Assembly: GCA_038325665.1 (NCBI GenBank)
Contig: JBBQJF010000156.1
Location: 1-11,211, forward strand
DNA: 11,211 bases
Direction of reading: 5' to 3'
Origin: CAUJGQ01 sp038325665
GTDB taxonomy: Bacteria; Chloroflexota; Dehalococcoidia; CAUJGQ01
This document shows, piece after piece, positions 1 through 6,793 of this stretch. Under the pieces are notes generated by a model. The model was not told where the DNA came from, did no database searches, and saw only the letters and a program-made list of their open reading frames with translations. The translations under genes were made by a program, and so were the position numbers. The first letter of the stretch is position 1; each line of letters starts with the position of its first letter.

Positions 1-781
1 GCCGGGCGTCGGTCAGCCAGTCGAACAGGCCACCCGCGCCCCGGCCCTCGACCCACAGCAGCAACACGATACCGATGATGAGCAACAGCAACATGACCAC
101 CGCCAGCCGTACTACACGGCTGATCGCGGTGTCGCCCACCCGTTTGATCGCATCGGCCGTGGGTTCGATGTCGCTGCCATTCGCGCTTGACCCACGTTCG
201 GCCGGGGTTCGAAGGAGCGCGAGACCCGGCGCGAGCACCAGCGGCACGAATAGCAGCGTGCCCGTCAACGTCACCGCGCCGAGCACGATCAGCCAGCGGG
301 CAATCACCCCTATCGCGCCGCCGGATGAGGCGCTGGTCACGGCCCCGGCCGTGGACGCACCGGCCAGATCGGGAGCGCCCGCGTTTCCCACCGTGAATGG
401 GACGAGTCCGCGGGTGGTGTGTCCGTCCACCGCCGAGGTCACCTTCCATTGCACCGTGTACACGCCTTGGGACAACTCCGGATTGAGCGAGACGGCCACG
501 GCATCGTTGGCGCCTGGTATCAACGCGGCGTCCGCCCGGTCAACCTGGCCCCGCTGGGCGTCGAGCACGAGCACCTCGATCGAACGCGCCTCGACCGCCT
601 CGGAGAAGGTCAGCCGTACCCGCTCGGGTGGCCGGGACAGCACCGCTTGAGCGGGCGGGTCGGACTGCGCGAGGTTCGCGTGCGCGGACGCGGGACCCGG
701 TCGTAACGCACCAAGCACCAGCAAAAAGAAGAGCAGCGGCACGGCGCGGAGCCAACCCCCAGTTTGTGATGATCTCGTCAT
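1..781 (-). CDS. CopC-CopD fusion copper resistance protein (3' end outside window)
   Basis: The frame is open from the ATG at 781 to the left edge (260 residues), so the C-terminus is missing. Residues 1-33 form a signal peptide ending in ASA. Residues 34-132 are a CopC domain: it begins with His34 (HANL, then DPP), has the LTFSEAVE strand (58-64) and the DGH motif (Asp119, His121). In CopC the N-terminal His and this Asp-x-His are Cu(II) ligands. After a Gly/Ala/Ser linker come hydrophobic helices at about 156-190 and 223-244, as at the start of the CopD/YcnJ membrane domain, which is thought to move copper across the membrane. GAGG lies 5 bases before the ATG. The gene is last visible in a minus-strand run, 23 bases after the YtkA-like gene. 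The domain order is that of YcnJ-type fusions. The CopC part is secure; copper import versus resistance cannot be decided. Confidence 0.9.
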   Translation of the reverse strand, partial: MTRSSQTGGWLRAVPLLFFLLVLGALRPGPASAHANLAQSDPPAQAVLSRPPERVRLTFSEAVEARSIEVLVLDAQRGQVDRADAALIPGANDAVAVSLNPELSQGVYTVQWKVTSAVDGHTTRGLVPFTVGNAGAPDLAGASTAGAVTSASSGGAIGVIARWLIVLGAVTLTGTLLFVPLVLAPGLALLRTPAERGSSANGSDIEPTADAIKRVGDTAISRVVRLAVVMLLLLIIGIVLLLWVEGRGAGGLFDWLTDAR

Positions 782-804
782 TGGAGCCTCAAATCCTTGA
801 CGCC

Positions 805-1458
805 TTAGTCTGGCGAGGAAGCGTTTGGTGGGAACGGTGCGCCGGCGGCCGGCCGACCAGCATCCTCGCGCCGGAACCAGAATCGATAGGCTATCAGCGG
901 AATCAGCAGTATCAGCGCCGCGCCGGCCAGCGTGGCTGTGAACCTGTCGGGTTCACCGCCGAATGTAACCGCGGGATGCAACACTTCGACGGTTCCGAGC
1001 GGCCCCTGCACCGTGATCCGCACCCTCCACCCGCTGTCCTGTGGCCGGTCATACCGCGCTTCGAAGCCGTCGCGTGTCGGTCGTGCAACAAATGGCCCGA
1101 GGGTCTGACCCTGGTTATCATCAAGCCATAGCACCACGCGCGTATCCAACACGGCCGCGCCGGTGATCGCATCGGTCACGGTGATCGTCTCGTCGAGTTT
1201 GCCGGCGACGCGCGAGACGACCGCCTCGATGCGATACGGCCCGGACACCGTGCGCGGGGCAAGCCGGCCGCCATGGGCGCCGGTGTCCGCCGCCGGCCAC
1301 ATCACGGCCGTGATAGCGGCGATGAGCGCGAAGCCAAAGCGGCCAGCAGCACTCGCCCGGGTGCGCCGCCGGCCCCGGCGGCGCACCGTCCGGTTCAAGG
1401 GCAGCTTAGCGGCCGGTGCCCGTGCTGCCCGCGGCGCGGGGTCGTTAGACCGGCTCAC
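805..1458 (-). CDS. YtkA/FixH-like membrane-anchored protein of the copper operon
   Basis: Predicted 217 residues from a GTG at 1458, which overlaps the end of the preceding gene by 14 bases and has AGGGGGG upstream; no ATG lies before the folded part, so longer ATG starts would run deep into the neighbour. The N-terminus is arginine-rich (TVRRRGRRRTR, 24-34), followed by a hydrophobic stretch (41-57) and an export-type break before AHGG (61-64). The body (65-168) looks like an all-beta domain: SGPYRIEAVVS, a TVTD strand with ITG AAVLDTRV, and GGWRV-like DSGWRVRITVQG near 141-152. This pattern is that of YtkA-like/FixH domains. A transmembrane helix at 177-193 and a basic stop-transfer segment (FWFRRE) anchor the C-terminus. 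Overlap with the gene before and a 23-base gap to CopC-CopD indicate one operon and probable translational coupling. Copper binding is inferred from context; only the His at 62 is an obvious ligand candidate. Confidence 0.75.
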   Translation of the reverse strand: MSRSNDPAPRAARAPAAKLPLNRTVRRRGRRRTRASAAGRFGFALIAAITAVMWPAADTGAHGGRLAPRTVSGPYRIEAVVSRVAGKLDETITVTDAITGAAVLDTRVVLWLDDNQGQTLGPFVARPTRDGFEARYDRPQDSGWRVRITVQGPLGTVEVLHPAVTFGGEPDRFTATLAGAALILLIPLIAYRFWFRREDAGRPAAGAPFPPNASSPD

Positions 1459-2164
1459 GGCCGGGTCGCCCCCCTGTATCCGCACCTTTGCGCCGCGTGG
1501 CGAGCGCGTAGCCGGCCAGCGCCAGGCCGAGCACACCGGTGAGCACGCCGGCGATGCCGAACCCGATGGCCGTGGAACGGGCGCTGTCGGCACGGTCGAG
1601 TGCGCGCTGCACGTCGTCGGCGCTTGCCAGGGACGCGCTCGCGGACGCGGCCTCGGCGGGCGTGCCTGGACGCTGAATCTGCTGGACCAGTTCCGCGATG
1701 CTCGGCTGCTTGACCGGGAACTGCAACTCGCTCTTTGACTGTACATCGTTGAACCGGCCCGGTCCGGACTCGAATCGCTCGTCGATCGCCGTGCCGTCGA
1801 TCGTGCCCGTAAAGCGGAATACCCAGGTACCAACGCGCGTCGGGATCAAGTCCGTGATGTAGGCGCCCTTTTGACCGAAGCGGGCGCGCAACTCCACGGT
1901 CTTCGTTTGCCCGCCGGCAACGACATCTGCCTTGAGGGTTTTCTCCACGCCCTCGACCGGCTCTTTCGATTGCGCGTTGGTCACGGCGAGGCTAATGCCG
2001 TTTGGCTCCTCCAAATACGCCGGTTCGTTGATGAATCCGACGACGAAATTGTACTTACCTGCCACGGTACGCTGTTCGTGCGCCGAGGCGTCGGCCGCGC
2101 CGGATATCAACAGCAATGCGAGCGCCAGTGTGGCGGCGCCGAGCGATAACAGCGTGCGTTTCAT
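1445..2164 (-). CDS. Secreted beta-sandwich protein with C-terminal anchor, CopC-operon partner
   Basis: 239 residues. The ATG at 2164 is chosen over an in-frame ATG at 2179 because GGAGGAA sits 6 bases before it and the earlier ATG is itself part of that ribosome binding site. Residues 1-28 are a clear signal peptide (MKRTLLSLG, long Leu/Ala core, ASA), so the mature protein would begin near His29. Residues 30-150 form a predicted immunoglobulin-like beta domain (GKYNFVVGFINEPAY, NGISLAVTNAQ, PTRVGTWVFRFTGTIDG), a type often encoded beside CopC/CopD genes in Chloroflexota and related bacteria and normally annotated as hypothetical. An Ala/Ser-rich linker with coiled-coil character (155-197) leads to a transmembrane helix (199-222) and a basic tail. 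It is exported and tethered facing outward. Function is unknown; a role as copper chaperone or as scaffold for the CopC domain is inference from the operon. Confidence 0.8.
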   Translation of the reverse strand: MKRTLLSLGAATLALALLLISGAADASAHEQRTVAGKYNFVVGFINEPAYLEEPNGISLAVTNAQSKEPVEGVEKTLKADVVAGGQTKTVELRARFGQKGAYITDLIPTRVGTWVFRFTGTIDGTAIDERFESGPGRFNDVQSKSELQFPVKQPSIAELVQQIQRPGTPAEAASASASLASADDVQRALDRADSARSTAIGFGIAGVLTGVLGLALAGYALATRRKGADTGGRPGREPV

Positions 2165-2275
2165 GGAACATTCCTCCATACGCCGGTGGCCTGCCCGCGA
2201 GTACAGGCGGAACGGCCGGGCAATACGCTGGAGTCGAATCCAGCCCCGAACATCTGGTCACGCCTTGGAGGCTTC

Positions 2276-2707
2276 TCAGCGCGGTGGTTCGGCAGGAGGA
2301 GGGAGTGCGCGGCTCGGCGGATTACCGAAGGCCGGCGCGCCTTGACCCCAGCAGGATGAGTGAAGCGTGGGCGCCGTGGTCCAAGTGGTCGAAATCATGG
2401 CGCCGGCCAGTGACGCCGCCGCCGCGACCTCATCCGGACCCGGTCCTGGTTCGACGTGGGCCGGACTGTCATGGCAGTGCGCGTGAACGAATGGCGCGGG
2501 CGCGCCGTACTGGCTCACATAGTCAGCCTCGCCGGGCAGGCCGTGCAGGTGCAGCGCCAACAGATGCGCGACCGTCGCTGCATCCACCACCTGGACACCG
2601 GCGCGACCGGTCATGCTCGGCAGCAGCAGCGCTACCGCGAGGGCGACCAACACCAACCGGCGCAGCCTGACCAGCGGGGTACCGTTCGCGACTGTCAAGT
2701 TTGTCAT
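2276..2707 (-). CDS. Small exported His-rich protein, first gene of copper operon
   Basis: 143 residues, no family recognised. A basic N-terminus and hydrophobic core (RLRRLVLVALAVALLLPS, 14-31) act as signal peptide or membrane anchor. The middle contains a histidine cluster: HLLALHLHGLPGE (48-60) and FVHAHCHDSPAH (73-84), with Cys78 between histidines, an arrangement well suited to binding Cu or Zn. A second Cys is at 119 and the C-terminus is Pro-rich. The start at 2707 has only a weak GGGACC ribosome binding site, but no better ATG, GTG or TTG precedes the hydrophobic core. The gene lies about 50 bases downstream of a good promoter and 111 bases before the next co-directional gene, so it is the likely leader gene of the operon. 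It recalls the short exported DUF2946-like proteins found with copper genes, but lacks a convincing match. It could in principle be a non-conserved reading frame. Confidence 0.6.
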   Translation of the reverse strand: MTNLTVANGTPLVRLRRLVLVALAVALLLPSMTGRAGVQVVDAATVAHLLALHLHGLPGEADYVSQYGAPAPFVHAHCHDSPAHVEPGPGPDEVAAAASLAGAMISTTWTTAPTLHSSCWGQGAPAFGNPPSRALPPPAEPPR

Positions 2708-2764
2708 GCCAGGTCCCGCCGCGCACGCCCAAACGCCGGGGTTGATCGCACGGCTTCCTCATCC

Positions 2765-2793
2765 CTTATACCGCTCGCCAGGAGGCAAGGCAA
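2765..2793 (-). promoter_or_regulatory. Sigma-70-type promoter of the copper operon
   Basis: On the minus strand a -35 box TTGCCT (2788-2793, 4 of 6 matches to TTGACA) is followed after exactly 17 bases by the -10 box TATAAG (2765-2770, 5 of 6 matches to TATAAT). The expected start of transcription near 2758 gives a leader of about 50 bases before the ATG at 2707. The -35 region holds a short direct repeat (TTGCC twice), which overlaps the place where a metal-responsive repressor would bind, but no known operator is recognised. The promoter stands out because most of the surrounding DNA is GC-rich. Confidence 0.5.
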
Positions 2794-2907
2794 GGAGTGA
2801 ACGCGTCACGATTTGGTGGATGCGCGCCAACGTGAAGGCAATACGTGTCTGTCGGGCAGATCGGACGGCCGTGGCCGCACGTCATTTGTCGCGGGAGGCA
2901 CAGCGCG

Positions 2908-3168
2908 ATGGCTGGAGCAGTGAAGCCGATGCCCGCTGGCTACCCAACCCTCGCTCACCATCTCATTCCACGCGATTGGGCGGCCGCCATAGCGTTCTAC
3001 GAGGGGGAGTTTGTCGCCCATGAGCGCGTGCGTGTACCCGGACCAGATGGCACAATCGGGCACGCCGAACTCGGCAGCGGTCGCGATCACCTGTGTCTTC
3101 AGACCAGCGGATGGTTCAAGGCGGACGTGTCCGCGTGGGACCGAACGGGCTCCCTGCCACCGCGCTAG
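2908..3168 (+). pseudogene. Truncated VOC/glyoxalase-family gene
   Basis: The ATG at 2908 has GGGAGG 9 bases upstream. The 86-residue product starts like PhnB/YdcJ-type VOC proteins: VKPMPAGYPTLAHHLI (5-20), RDWAAAIAFYEGEF (22-35) where the family has a KDAAKAIEFYKKAF-like helix, then RVRVPGPDGTIGHAEL (40-55) matching the Met/Leu-PGPDGxIxHAEl hairpin that carries one metal-binding His. Family members are usually 130-160 residues and need a second beta-alpha-beta-beta-beta half. Here the similarity fades after about residue 64 and the frame stops at 3168, exactly where the oppositely oriented HNH gene ends. Half of the fold is therefore missing and a working enzyme is unlikely unless it pairs with itself. 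Most likely a gene remnant truncated by rearrangement; it could also be a short expressed protein, since its ribosome binding site is intact. Confidence 0.6.
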
Positions 3169-3692
3169 GAGAAGCCGTCCATCGACTCATCCCAGCCGGG
3201 CACGAACTTACGCCAGCCGTGACGCGAGCCGAGATACTGGTAGAACGTGTAGTAGTGGCTGACGTGCGGTCGCTTCGGCTCATGCAAGAGGTGCATCCGC
3301 GCCTCAGATGGAGTGCGACCGGCTTTGCGATGGTTACACCCCTTACACGCCGCGACTAGATTCTCCCAGGTGTGCTTGCCGCCGCGATGACGCGGCATGA
3401 CATGATCGAGGGTCAGGTCGCGTCCTTGCCGGCCACAGTACTGGCAGGTGTGACGATCGCGCTGGAACACCTCACGGCGCGTGAGCCGCACCTGGGGGCG
3501 GGGCCGGCGGATGAGATAGATCATCCGGATCACCGACGGCATGGGAAACGTGAACGAGGCGCTACGCAGCGCCCCGTCACCATGTTCCAACACTTCCGCC
3601 TTCCCCCGGTCGAGCAGGATGAAGGCGCGTCGTGCATTGCAGACGTTTAACGGCTCATAGTTTTGATTGAGAACAAGTACAGCAGGCTCCAT
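3165..3692 (-). CDS. HNH endonuclease (HNH_5 type)
   Basis: 175 residues from the ATG at 3692, preceded by AGGTGG at 9 bases; the frame remains open further upstream to 3881 but that part is shadow sequence without family similarity. The N-terminus (PAVLVLNQNYEPLNV, 3-17, then RRAFILLDRGKAEVLE, 21-36) and PSVIRMIYLIRRPRP (52-66) are the typical lead-in of small bacterial HNH_5 proteins. The nuclease core follows: zinc pair Cys83-x2-Cys86, Asp96-His97 (catalytic His), the RHRGG turn, Asn111, second zinc pair Cys116-x2-Cys119, then Asn120-His121. All expected catalytic and zinc residues are present. Such stand-alone proteins are common housekeeping genes in Chloroflexota, cyanobacteria and actinobacteria and their target is unknown; there is no intron or restriction partner here. 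Its stop codon overlaps that of the truncated VOC gene. Confidence 0.92.
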   Translation of the reverse strand: MEPAVLVLNQNYEPLNVCNARRAFILLDRGKAEVLEHGDGALRSASFTFPMPSVIRMIYLIRRPRPQVRLTRREVFQRDRHTCQYCGRQGRDLTLDHVMPRHRGGKHTWENLVAACKGCNHRKAGRTPSEARMHLLHEPKRPHVSHYYTFYQYLGSRHGWRKFVPGWDESMDGFS

Positions 3693-3761
3693 GCGGCCGG
3701 TCCACCTGATTGACTCCCAACCCGGCGTTCCATCCGGGCACGTTCGCGACCTTGCGCCTTC

Positions 3762-3770
3762 ATGATAGCA
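3762..3770 (-). promoter_or_regulatory. Extended -10 promoter candidate for the HNH gene
   Basis: On the minus strand TGC followed by TATCAT matches the extended -10 form (TGn, then 5 of 6 of TATAAT). No good -35 box is found 16-18 bases further upstream, which extended -10 promoters tolerate. The leader to the ATG at 3692 would be about 65 bases. Assigned by eye only. Confidence 0.3.
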
Positions 3771-3895
3771 GATAGGGTAGGAGGCACAGTCCCCGCTCCG
3801 ACGACCGGTTCGGCTCGGCGCGGGCGCGAGCGCGCATCCAAAATCTGGACCCGTGCCAGCTCCGTATGCCACGCCCGGCATCCACCAGAGGCGCT

Positions 3896-4711
3896 CTAAT
3901 ATGGATTGCTCGTGCCTCCCGCGGCGACCGGCGCCGCTTGCGCGTCGCCCAGCAGTCCGCCCAGTTCTTTGAGGTGGGCTTGGACGCCACGGGTGAGCGA
4001 GGCGCCGTCGGTGGTCAGGGTCACCATCTGAAACCCTTCTTGCACTTTCTTGGCGGAGAAGGCGGCGCCGCCCGTGTGGATGCCGGCGACCACGCTGTGC
4101 GTCTTGCAGGCGGCCAGGATGCGCGCGATGGTTTCGACATGCAGCGGGACATCCGAGTCCATCCGCGGCGGCAAACCGAGCGCGAACGACAGGTCTGACG
4201 GGCCGATGTAGATCGCGTCGACGCCCGGGACGGAGAGAATATCGTCGAGGTTGTCGATTGCCTGGCGGGTTTCAATCATCGGAATGCAGGCAATCTCACG
4301 GTTCGCGTTCGCCACATAATCGCCGCCGGCGTACAGGATCGCGCGGTTCGCGCCGTTCGAACGGATGCCGTCGGGCGGATATCGACAGGCGGCGACGGCC
4401 TGCTCCGCGTCGGCGCGGGTGTTGATCAGCGGCACGACCACACCGTAGGCGCCGGCGTCGAGCACCTTCATGATGCTCGCCGGATCGTTCCAGGGGACGC
4501 GCACGAACGGCACGGTGTTGGTCGTACAGATCGCCGTGAACATGTGAACCGCGTCGGAGTAGTCAATCATACCGTGCTGCATGTCGACACACAGCCAGTC
4601 GAACCCCTGGTGGGCCATCATCTCGGCGGTATAGGTGCTTGGGATCGAAAGCCAGGCGCCGACCGTCGCCTTGCCCTCGCGCCACTTCGCCTTCACGGTG
4701 TTCTCGCGCAT
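3896..4711 (-). CDS. HpcH/HpaI aldolase-family protein
   Basis: 271 residues, normal length for class II pyruvate-dependent aldolases of the HpcH/HpaI family (2,4-dihydroxyhept-2-ene-1,7-dioate, 2-keto-3-deoxy-L-rhamnonate or 4-hydroxy-2-oxo acid aldolases). They cleave 2-keto-4-hydroxy acids to pyruvate and an aldehyde with a divalent metal. Visible family marks: GAWLSIPS (18-25), GFDWLCVDMQHG with catalytic-type His46 (36-47), VRVPWND with Arg71 that binds the pyruvate carboxylate (70-76), DAGAYGVVVPLINT (85-98), IPMIET with metal ligand Glu147 (143-148), and YIGPSDLSFALG with metal ligand Asp173 (168-179). The ATG at 4711 has GGAGGA about 6 bases upstream. It stands alone between the HNH gene and the HAD gene, with 227 bases before it and 203 after, so no pathway context narrows the substrate. 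The usual Glu before His in the EHG motif is Gln here, a substitution found in parts of the family. Confidence 0.93.
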   Translation of the reverse strand: MRENTVKAKWREGKATVGAWLSIPSTYTAEMMAHQGFDWLCVDMQHGMIDYSDAVHMFTAICTTNTVPFVRVPWNDPASIMKVLDAGAYGVVVPLINTRADAEQAVAACRYPPDGIRSNGANRAILYAGGDYVANANREIACIPMIETRQAIDNLDDILSVPGVDAIYIGPSDLSFALGLPPRMDSDVPLHVETIARILAACKTHSVVAGIHTGGAAFSAKKVQEGFQMVTLTTDGASLTRGVQAHLKELGGLLGDAQAAPVAAGGTSNPY

Positions 4712-4938
4712 CAGTCTCCTCCGGCGGCGCCGGACGCGCCGATTTCGCCCGGAGTGTAACCTGATGGCGCATTAGCGGGTAGCGGCAGACTCGTGCCGTT
4801 ACTGGGCGGGCGCGCGGGCGGGCGACGCGGGCCGGTCGCTCGGCTCACCCGGTAGGTGTTATCCGATGACGCGGGGGAGTCGCGCGCACCATGTGGCACC
4901 TCAAATGACATGCCGTGCGCGACTATCTGGTCAATTCA

Positions 4939-5658
4939 TCACCTTAAGTTCACTCGACGACGCTCCGGTCGGTGGACCGGTCCAGGGATACACCCGCTCA
5001 GATGTGCCTCGGTCAGCCAGCGCGCCTGTGCAATCGTGTCGAGTATCACATCCGGTGGCGAGGGGATGTCGTCCGTGGGCCGCGCCGCATAAGCGCCTTG
5101 TCGCAGCCACACGGTTGTGACGCCGGCGCCCATGCGTTGTTTTACCTCGGCCAGCAGCGCGCGCTTGTCGTCAAAGAAGGCGTAATGCGCCGCCGGGTAA
5201 TGATGGCGAACGGCATCGAGATGTCGTTCTTTGTGGGAGAAAATCAGGATGTTGCTTTGAACGGCGCGGGCGATGCCCGAGTCGGCGGCCTTCTTGAGTT
5301 GGAACCACGGGTCGCCGTCGGAAAGTAGCACCAACGGGCCGAAGCGCCGTAGATGCCGGAGTGCCGGCAGGGCGCCGCGAAATAGCCGCTGGCGAAAGCG
5401 GTAGCGCATGAGGAAATCGGTACCCCGCGAGTAGACGTGTGTGCGCGGCGCCTCGTGGTGCAGGCGCTCCAACGCCGCCGGAAAGCTCACCACCCCCAGA
5501 TCCCGTCGCACGTCCTCGTACAGCTCCCAGAATCGACCGCGGAGGGCGTCGCCGAAGGTACCGGCGAGGTAGGCGTCGAAGTCCGCTTTGACCCCGTCGC
5601 TGTCGATCAGGGTGTTATCGAGATCGAGCAGGATCACCAGCGGCGTGTCACCGGCCAC
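4939..5658 (-). CDS. HAD-superfamily phosphatase
   Basis: The catalytic sequence is a complete HAD fold: motif I LLDLDNTL (nucleophile and acid/base Asp), motif II LLSDGDP, motif III Lys in FSHKERH, motif IV YAFFDDKR with the metal-binding Asp pair. A helical cap of about 80 residues between motifs I and II (SDGVKADF to LFRGALPALRHL) makes it a subfamily I, C1-cap enzyme like phosphoglycolate phosphatase-type hydrolases. The start is uncertain. The GTG at 5658 is chosen because AGGGAG lies 7 bases before it and it places motif I near the N-terminus (239 residues), as in relatives. A GTG at 5802, two bases after the PIG-L stop, would give 287 residues with a low-complexity Arg-rich leader; an ATG at 5748 has no ribosome binding site. 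Same strand as the PIG-L gene and likely co-transcribed. Substrate unknown. Confidence 0.85.
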   Translation of the reverse strand: MAGDTPLVILLDLDNTLIDSDGVKADFDAYLAGTFGDALRGRFWELYEDVRRDLGVVSFPAALERLHHEAPRTHVYSRGTDFLMRYRFRQRLFRGALPALRHLRRFGPLVLLSDGDPWFQLKKAADSGIARAVQSNILIFSHKERHLDAVRHHYPAAHYAFFDDKRALLAEVKQRMGAGVTTVWLRQGAYAARPTDDIPSPPDVILDTIAQARWLTEAHLSGCIPGPVHRPERRRVNLR

Positions 5659-5804
5659 GGTCGGACTCCCTGCATGGGCATTGAGCGCTGCCGATCGGTT
5701 GGACCGGTCCACGGTGTCTGTCGGTGGCCGCCGTGATCGTTCGAGCATGTGGTCGAGCGTCACGGCCGCGGGCCTGACGGTGCGGCGGCGGATCGCCCGC
5801 ACGA

Positions 5805-6656
5805 CTACCCGCCAATTCCGGCGAACAAGTCATCCTCGTGATTGGGCGCCGCCACACGGCTCTCTATGCGGCGAAAGTGCTCGACACCCCACACCTCGCG
5901 CCAGACGCTCTCGGGCATGCGCATGAAGAAGCCGTCCGCTCCCATCTGGGTGCGGTGGGCGGCGAGCGCGGCGCGCTTGACCGCGACCACACTCGACACG
6001 TCCACCGCCGTTGTCACGAGTTCGTCGGCCACCGCGATGTCCCAGTCGCCGCTCTCCTCGTCATCGGGCATGGCGTCCGCGATGCCGGCCTCGCGCATCA
6101 ACCGGCGCATCTGCTCGAAGCGAGTTCGCGGCCAGGCGGAGTAGTACAACTTGCGCGGACTCCACGGCGCGTCGCCATGCTCCGGATAGCGCGCCTGATC
6201 ACCGGCGGCGTGAAAGGCGGCGACGGCGACGCGGTGGGCGTTGATGTGATCCGGGTGCCCGTAGTCGCCGCGTTCGTTGTAGGTCACGATCACGTCGGGA
6301 CGCACGCGCCGGACGATGGCGACGACCTTGCCTATCGCGTCGTCCATATCAGCCTGCCAGAAGCAGGCCGGATTGGCGTTGTCGTCGGTATCCATCATGC
6401 CCGAATCGCGATAACCCAGTGAGAACCGTTCGGTGACACCGAGGATGCGGCATGCCTCCGCGAGTTCATGCGCGCGCACCTCCGCCAGGTTGTCGGGCGT
6501 CGCGAGCGCGGGGTCGCTGATTTCGCCCACCTCACCGCCGGTGCAGGTCACGAGCACGACGCGCACGCCCTCGGCCGCGTAGCGCGCCAGAATGCCGCCG
6601 GTGGTGATGCATTCGTCGTCGGGGTGGGCATGAACGGCCATCAAGGTGCGTGGCAT
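5805..6656 (-). CDS. PIG-L/LmbE deacetylase family, Mca-like
   Basis: 283 residues. The family zinc motif AHPDDE is at 10-15 and the second motif GHPDHINAH at 133-141; His11, Asp14 and His137 are the expected Zn ligands and Asp13 the catalytic base. Other marks are VTCTGGEVGEI (36-46), the LGYRDSGM segment (80-87), VRPDVIVTYNERGDYGHPDH, PRKLYYSAW (167-175) and the C-terminal AAHRTQMG (232-239). This combination resembles mycothiol S-conjugate amidase (Mca) and MshB more than sugar-lipid de-N-acetylases. Those enzymes hydrolyse amide bonds of GlcNAc-inositol thiols. Whether this organism makes mycothiol is unknown, and many Chloroflexota carry such paralogues for other N-acyl substrates, so no symbol is given. 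The ATG at 6656 has GGAG about 6 bases upstream. A 6-bp hairpin occurs in its leader. The HAD gene follows directly on the same strand. Confidence 0.92.
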   Translation of the reverse strand: MPRTLMAVHAHPDDECITTGGILARYAAEGVRVVLVTCTGGEVGEISDPALATPDNLAEVRAHELAEACRILGVTERFSLGYRDSGMMDTDDNANPACFWQADMDDAIGKVVAIVRRVRPDVIVTYNERGDYGHPDHINAHRVAVAAFHAAGDQARYPEHGDAPWSPRKLYYSAWPRTRFEQMRRLMREAGIADAMPDDEESGDWDIAVADELVTTAVDVSSVVAVKRAALAAHRTQMGADGFFMRMPESVWREVWGVEHFRRIESRVAAPNHEDDLFAGIGG

Positions 6657-6682
6657 TGATGTCTCCGGTGAAAGTCCCTAAC

Positions 6683-6698
6683 CCCTGGCGCACCAGGG
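6683..6698. repeat. Perfect hairpin in the PIG-L leader
   Basis: CCCTGG (6683-6688) and CCAGGG (6693-6698) form a perfect 6-bp stem closed by a CGCA tetraloop, 27 bases upstream of the PIG-L start. No T run follows on either strand, so it is not a clear intrinsic terminator. It may structure the leader or be a remnant repeat. Confidence 0.4.
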
Positions 6699-6752
6699 CA
6701 GGCATGCAAGCAACGCGAGAGTATCGGACGCGGTGTCCCGTGAATCGTCATC

Positions 6753-6793
6753 CCCTCCCGTGCATACCTGTCCTGCCACAGCCGCGGGAGAGG
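6753..6793. repeat. Imperfect long inverted repeat between PH-like and PIG-L genes
   Basis: CCCTCCCG (6753-6760) pairs with CGGGAGAGGG (6784-6793) with extra bases forming a bulge and a loop of about 23 bases. The 270-base gap from 6657 to 6926 holds no convincing gene on either strand; this element and the 6683-6698 hairpin are all that I see in it. Confidence 0.3.

Noticed and set aside
75..650. 191-codon open frame on the plus strand
   Set aside because: Antisense to the CopC-CopD gene; composition is Ser/Thr/Arg/Ala with no recognisable fold.
1461..1471. An 11-base CCGGGTCGCCC identical to the arm end of the repeat at the right edge
   Set aside because: It lies in coding overlap between two genes and has no partner arm, so it is likely chance in GC-rich coding DNA.
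1163..1738. 191-codon open frame on the plus strand
   Set aside because: It is antisense to the two exported copper-operon genes, which have signal peptides, fitted start sites and family-like domains; the plus frame is low-complexity Arg/Ala/Gly typical of GC-rich shadows.
2230..2245. CTGGA-GTCGAA-TCCAG looks like a tRNA T-arm
   Set aside because: No acceptor stem, D-arm or anticodon arm can be built around it; it is just a small dyad in the gap and gene end.
3721..3738. CCCGG/CCGGG dyad in the HNH leader
   Set aside because: Five-base GC stems with 8-base loops are expected by chance in this composition and nothing else supports a function.
3866..3881. ATGCC/GGCAT dyad after the aldolase gene as a terminator
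   Set aside because: Short stem, no following T run and no second feature; not enough to call a terminator.
5838..6422. 194-codon open frame on the plus strand
   Set aside because: Antisense to the PIG-L gene with complete zinc motifs; His-rich composition comes from the complement of valine and methionine codons.
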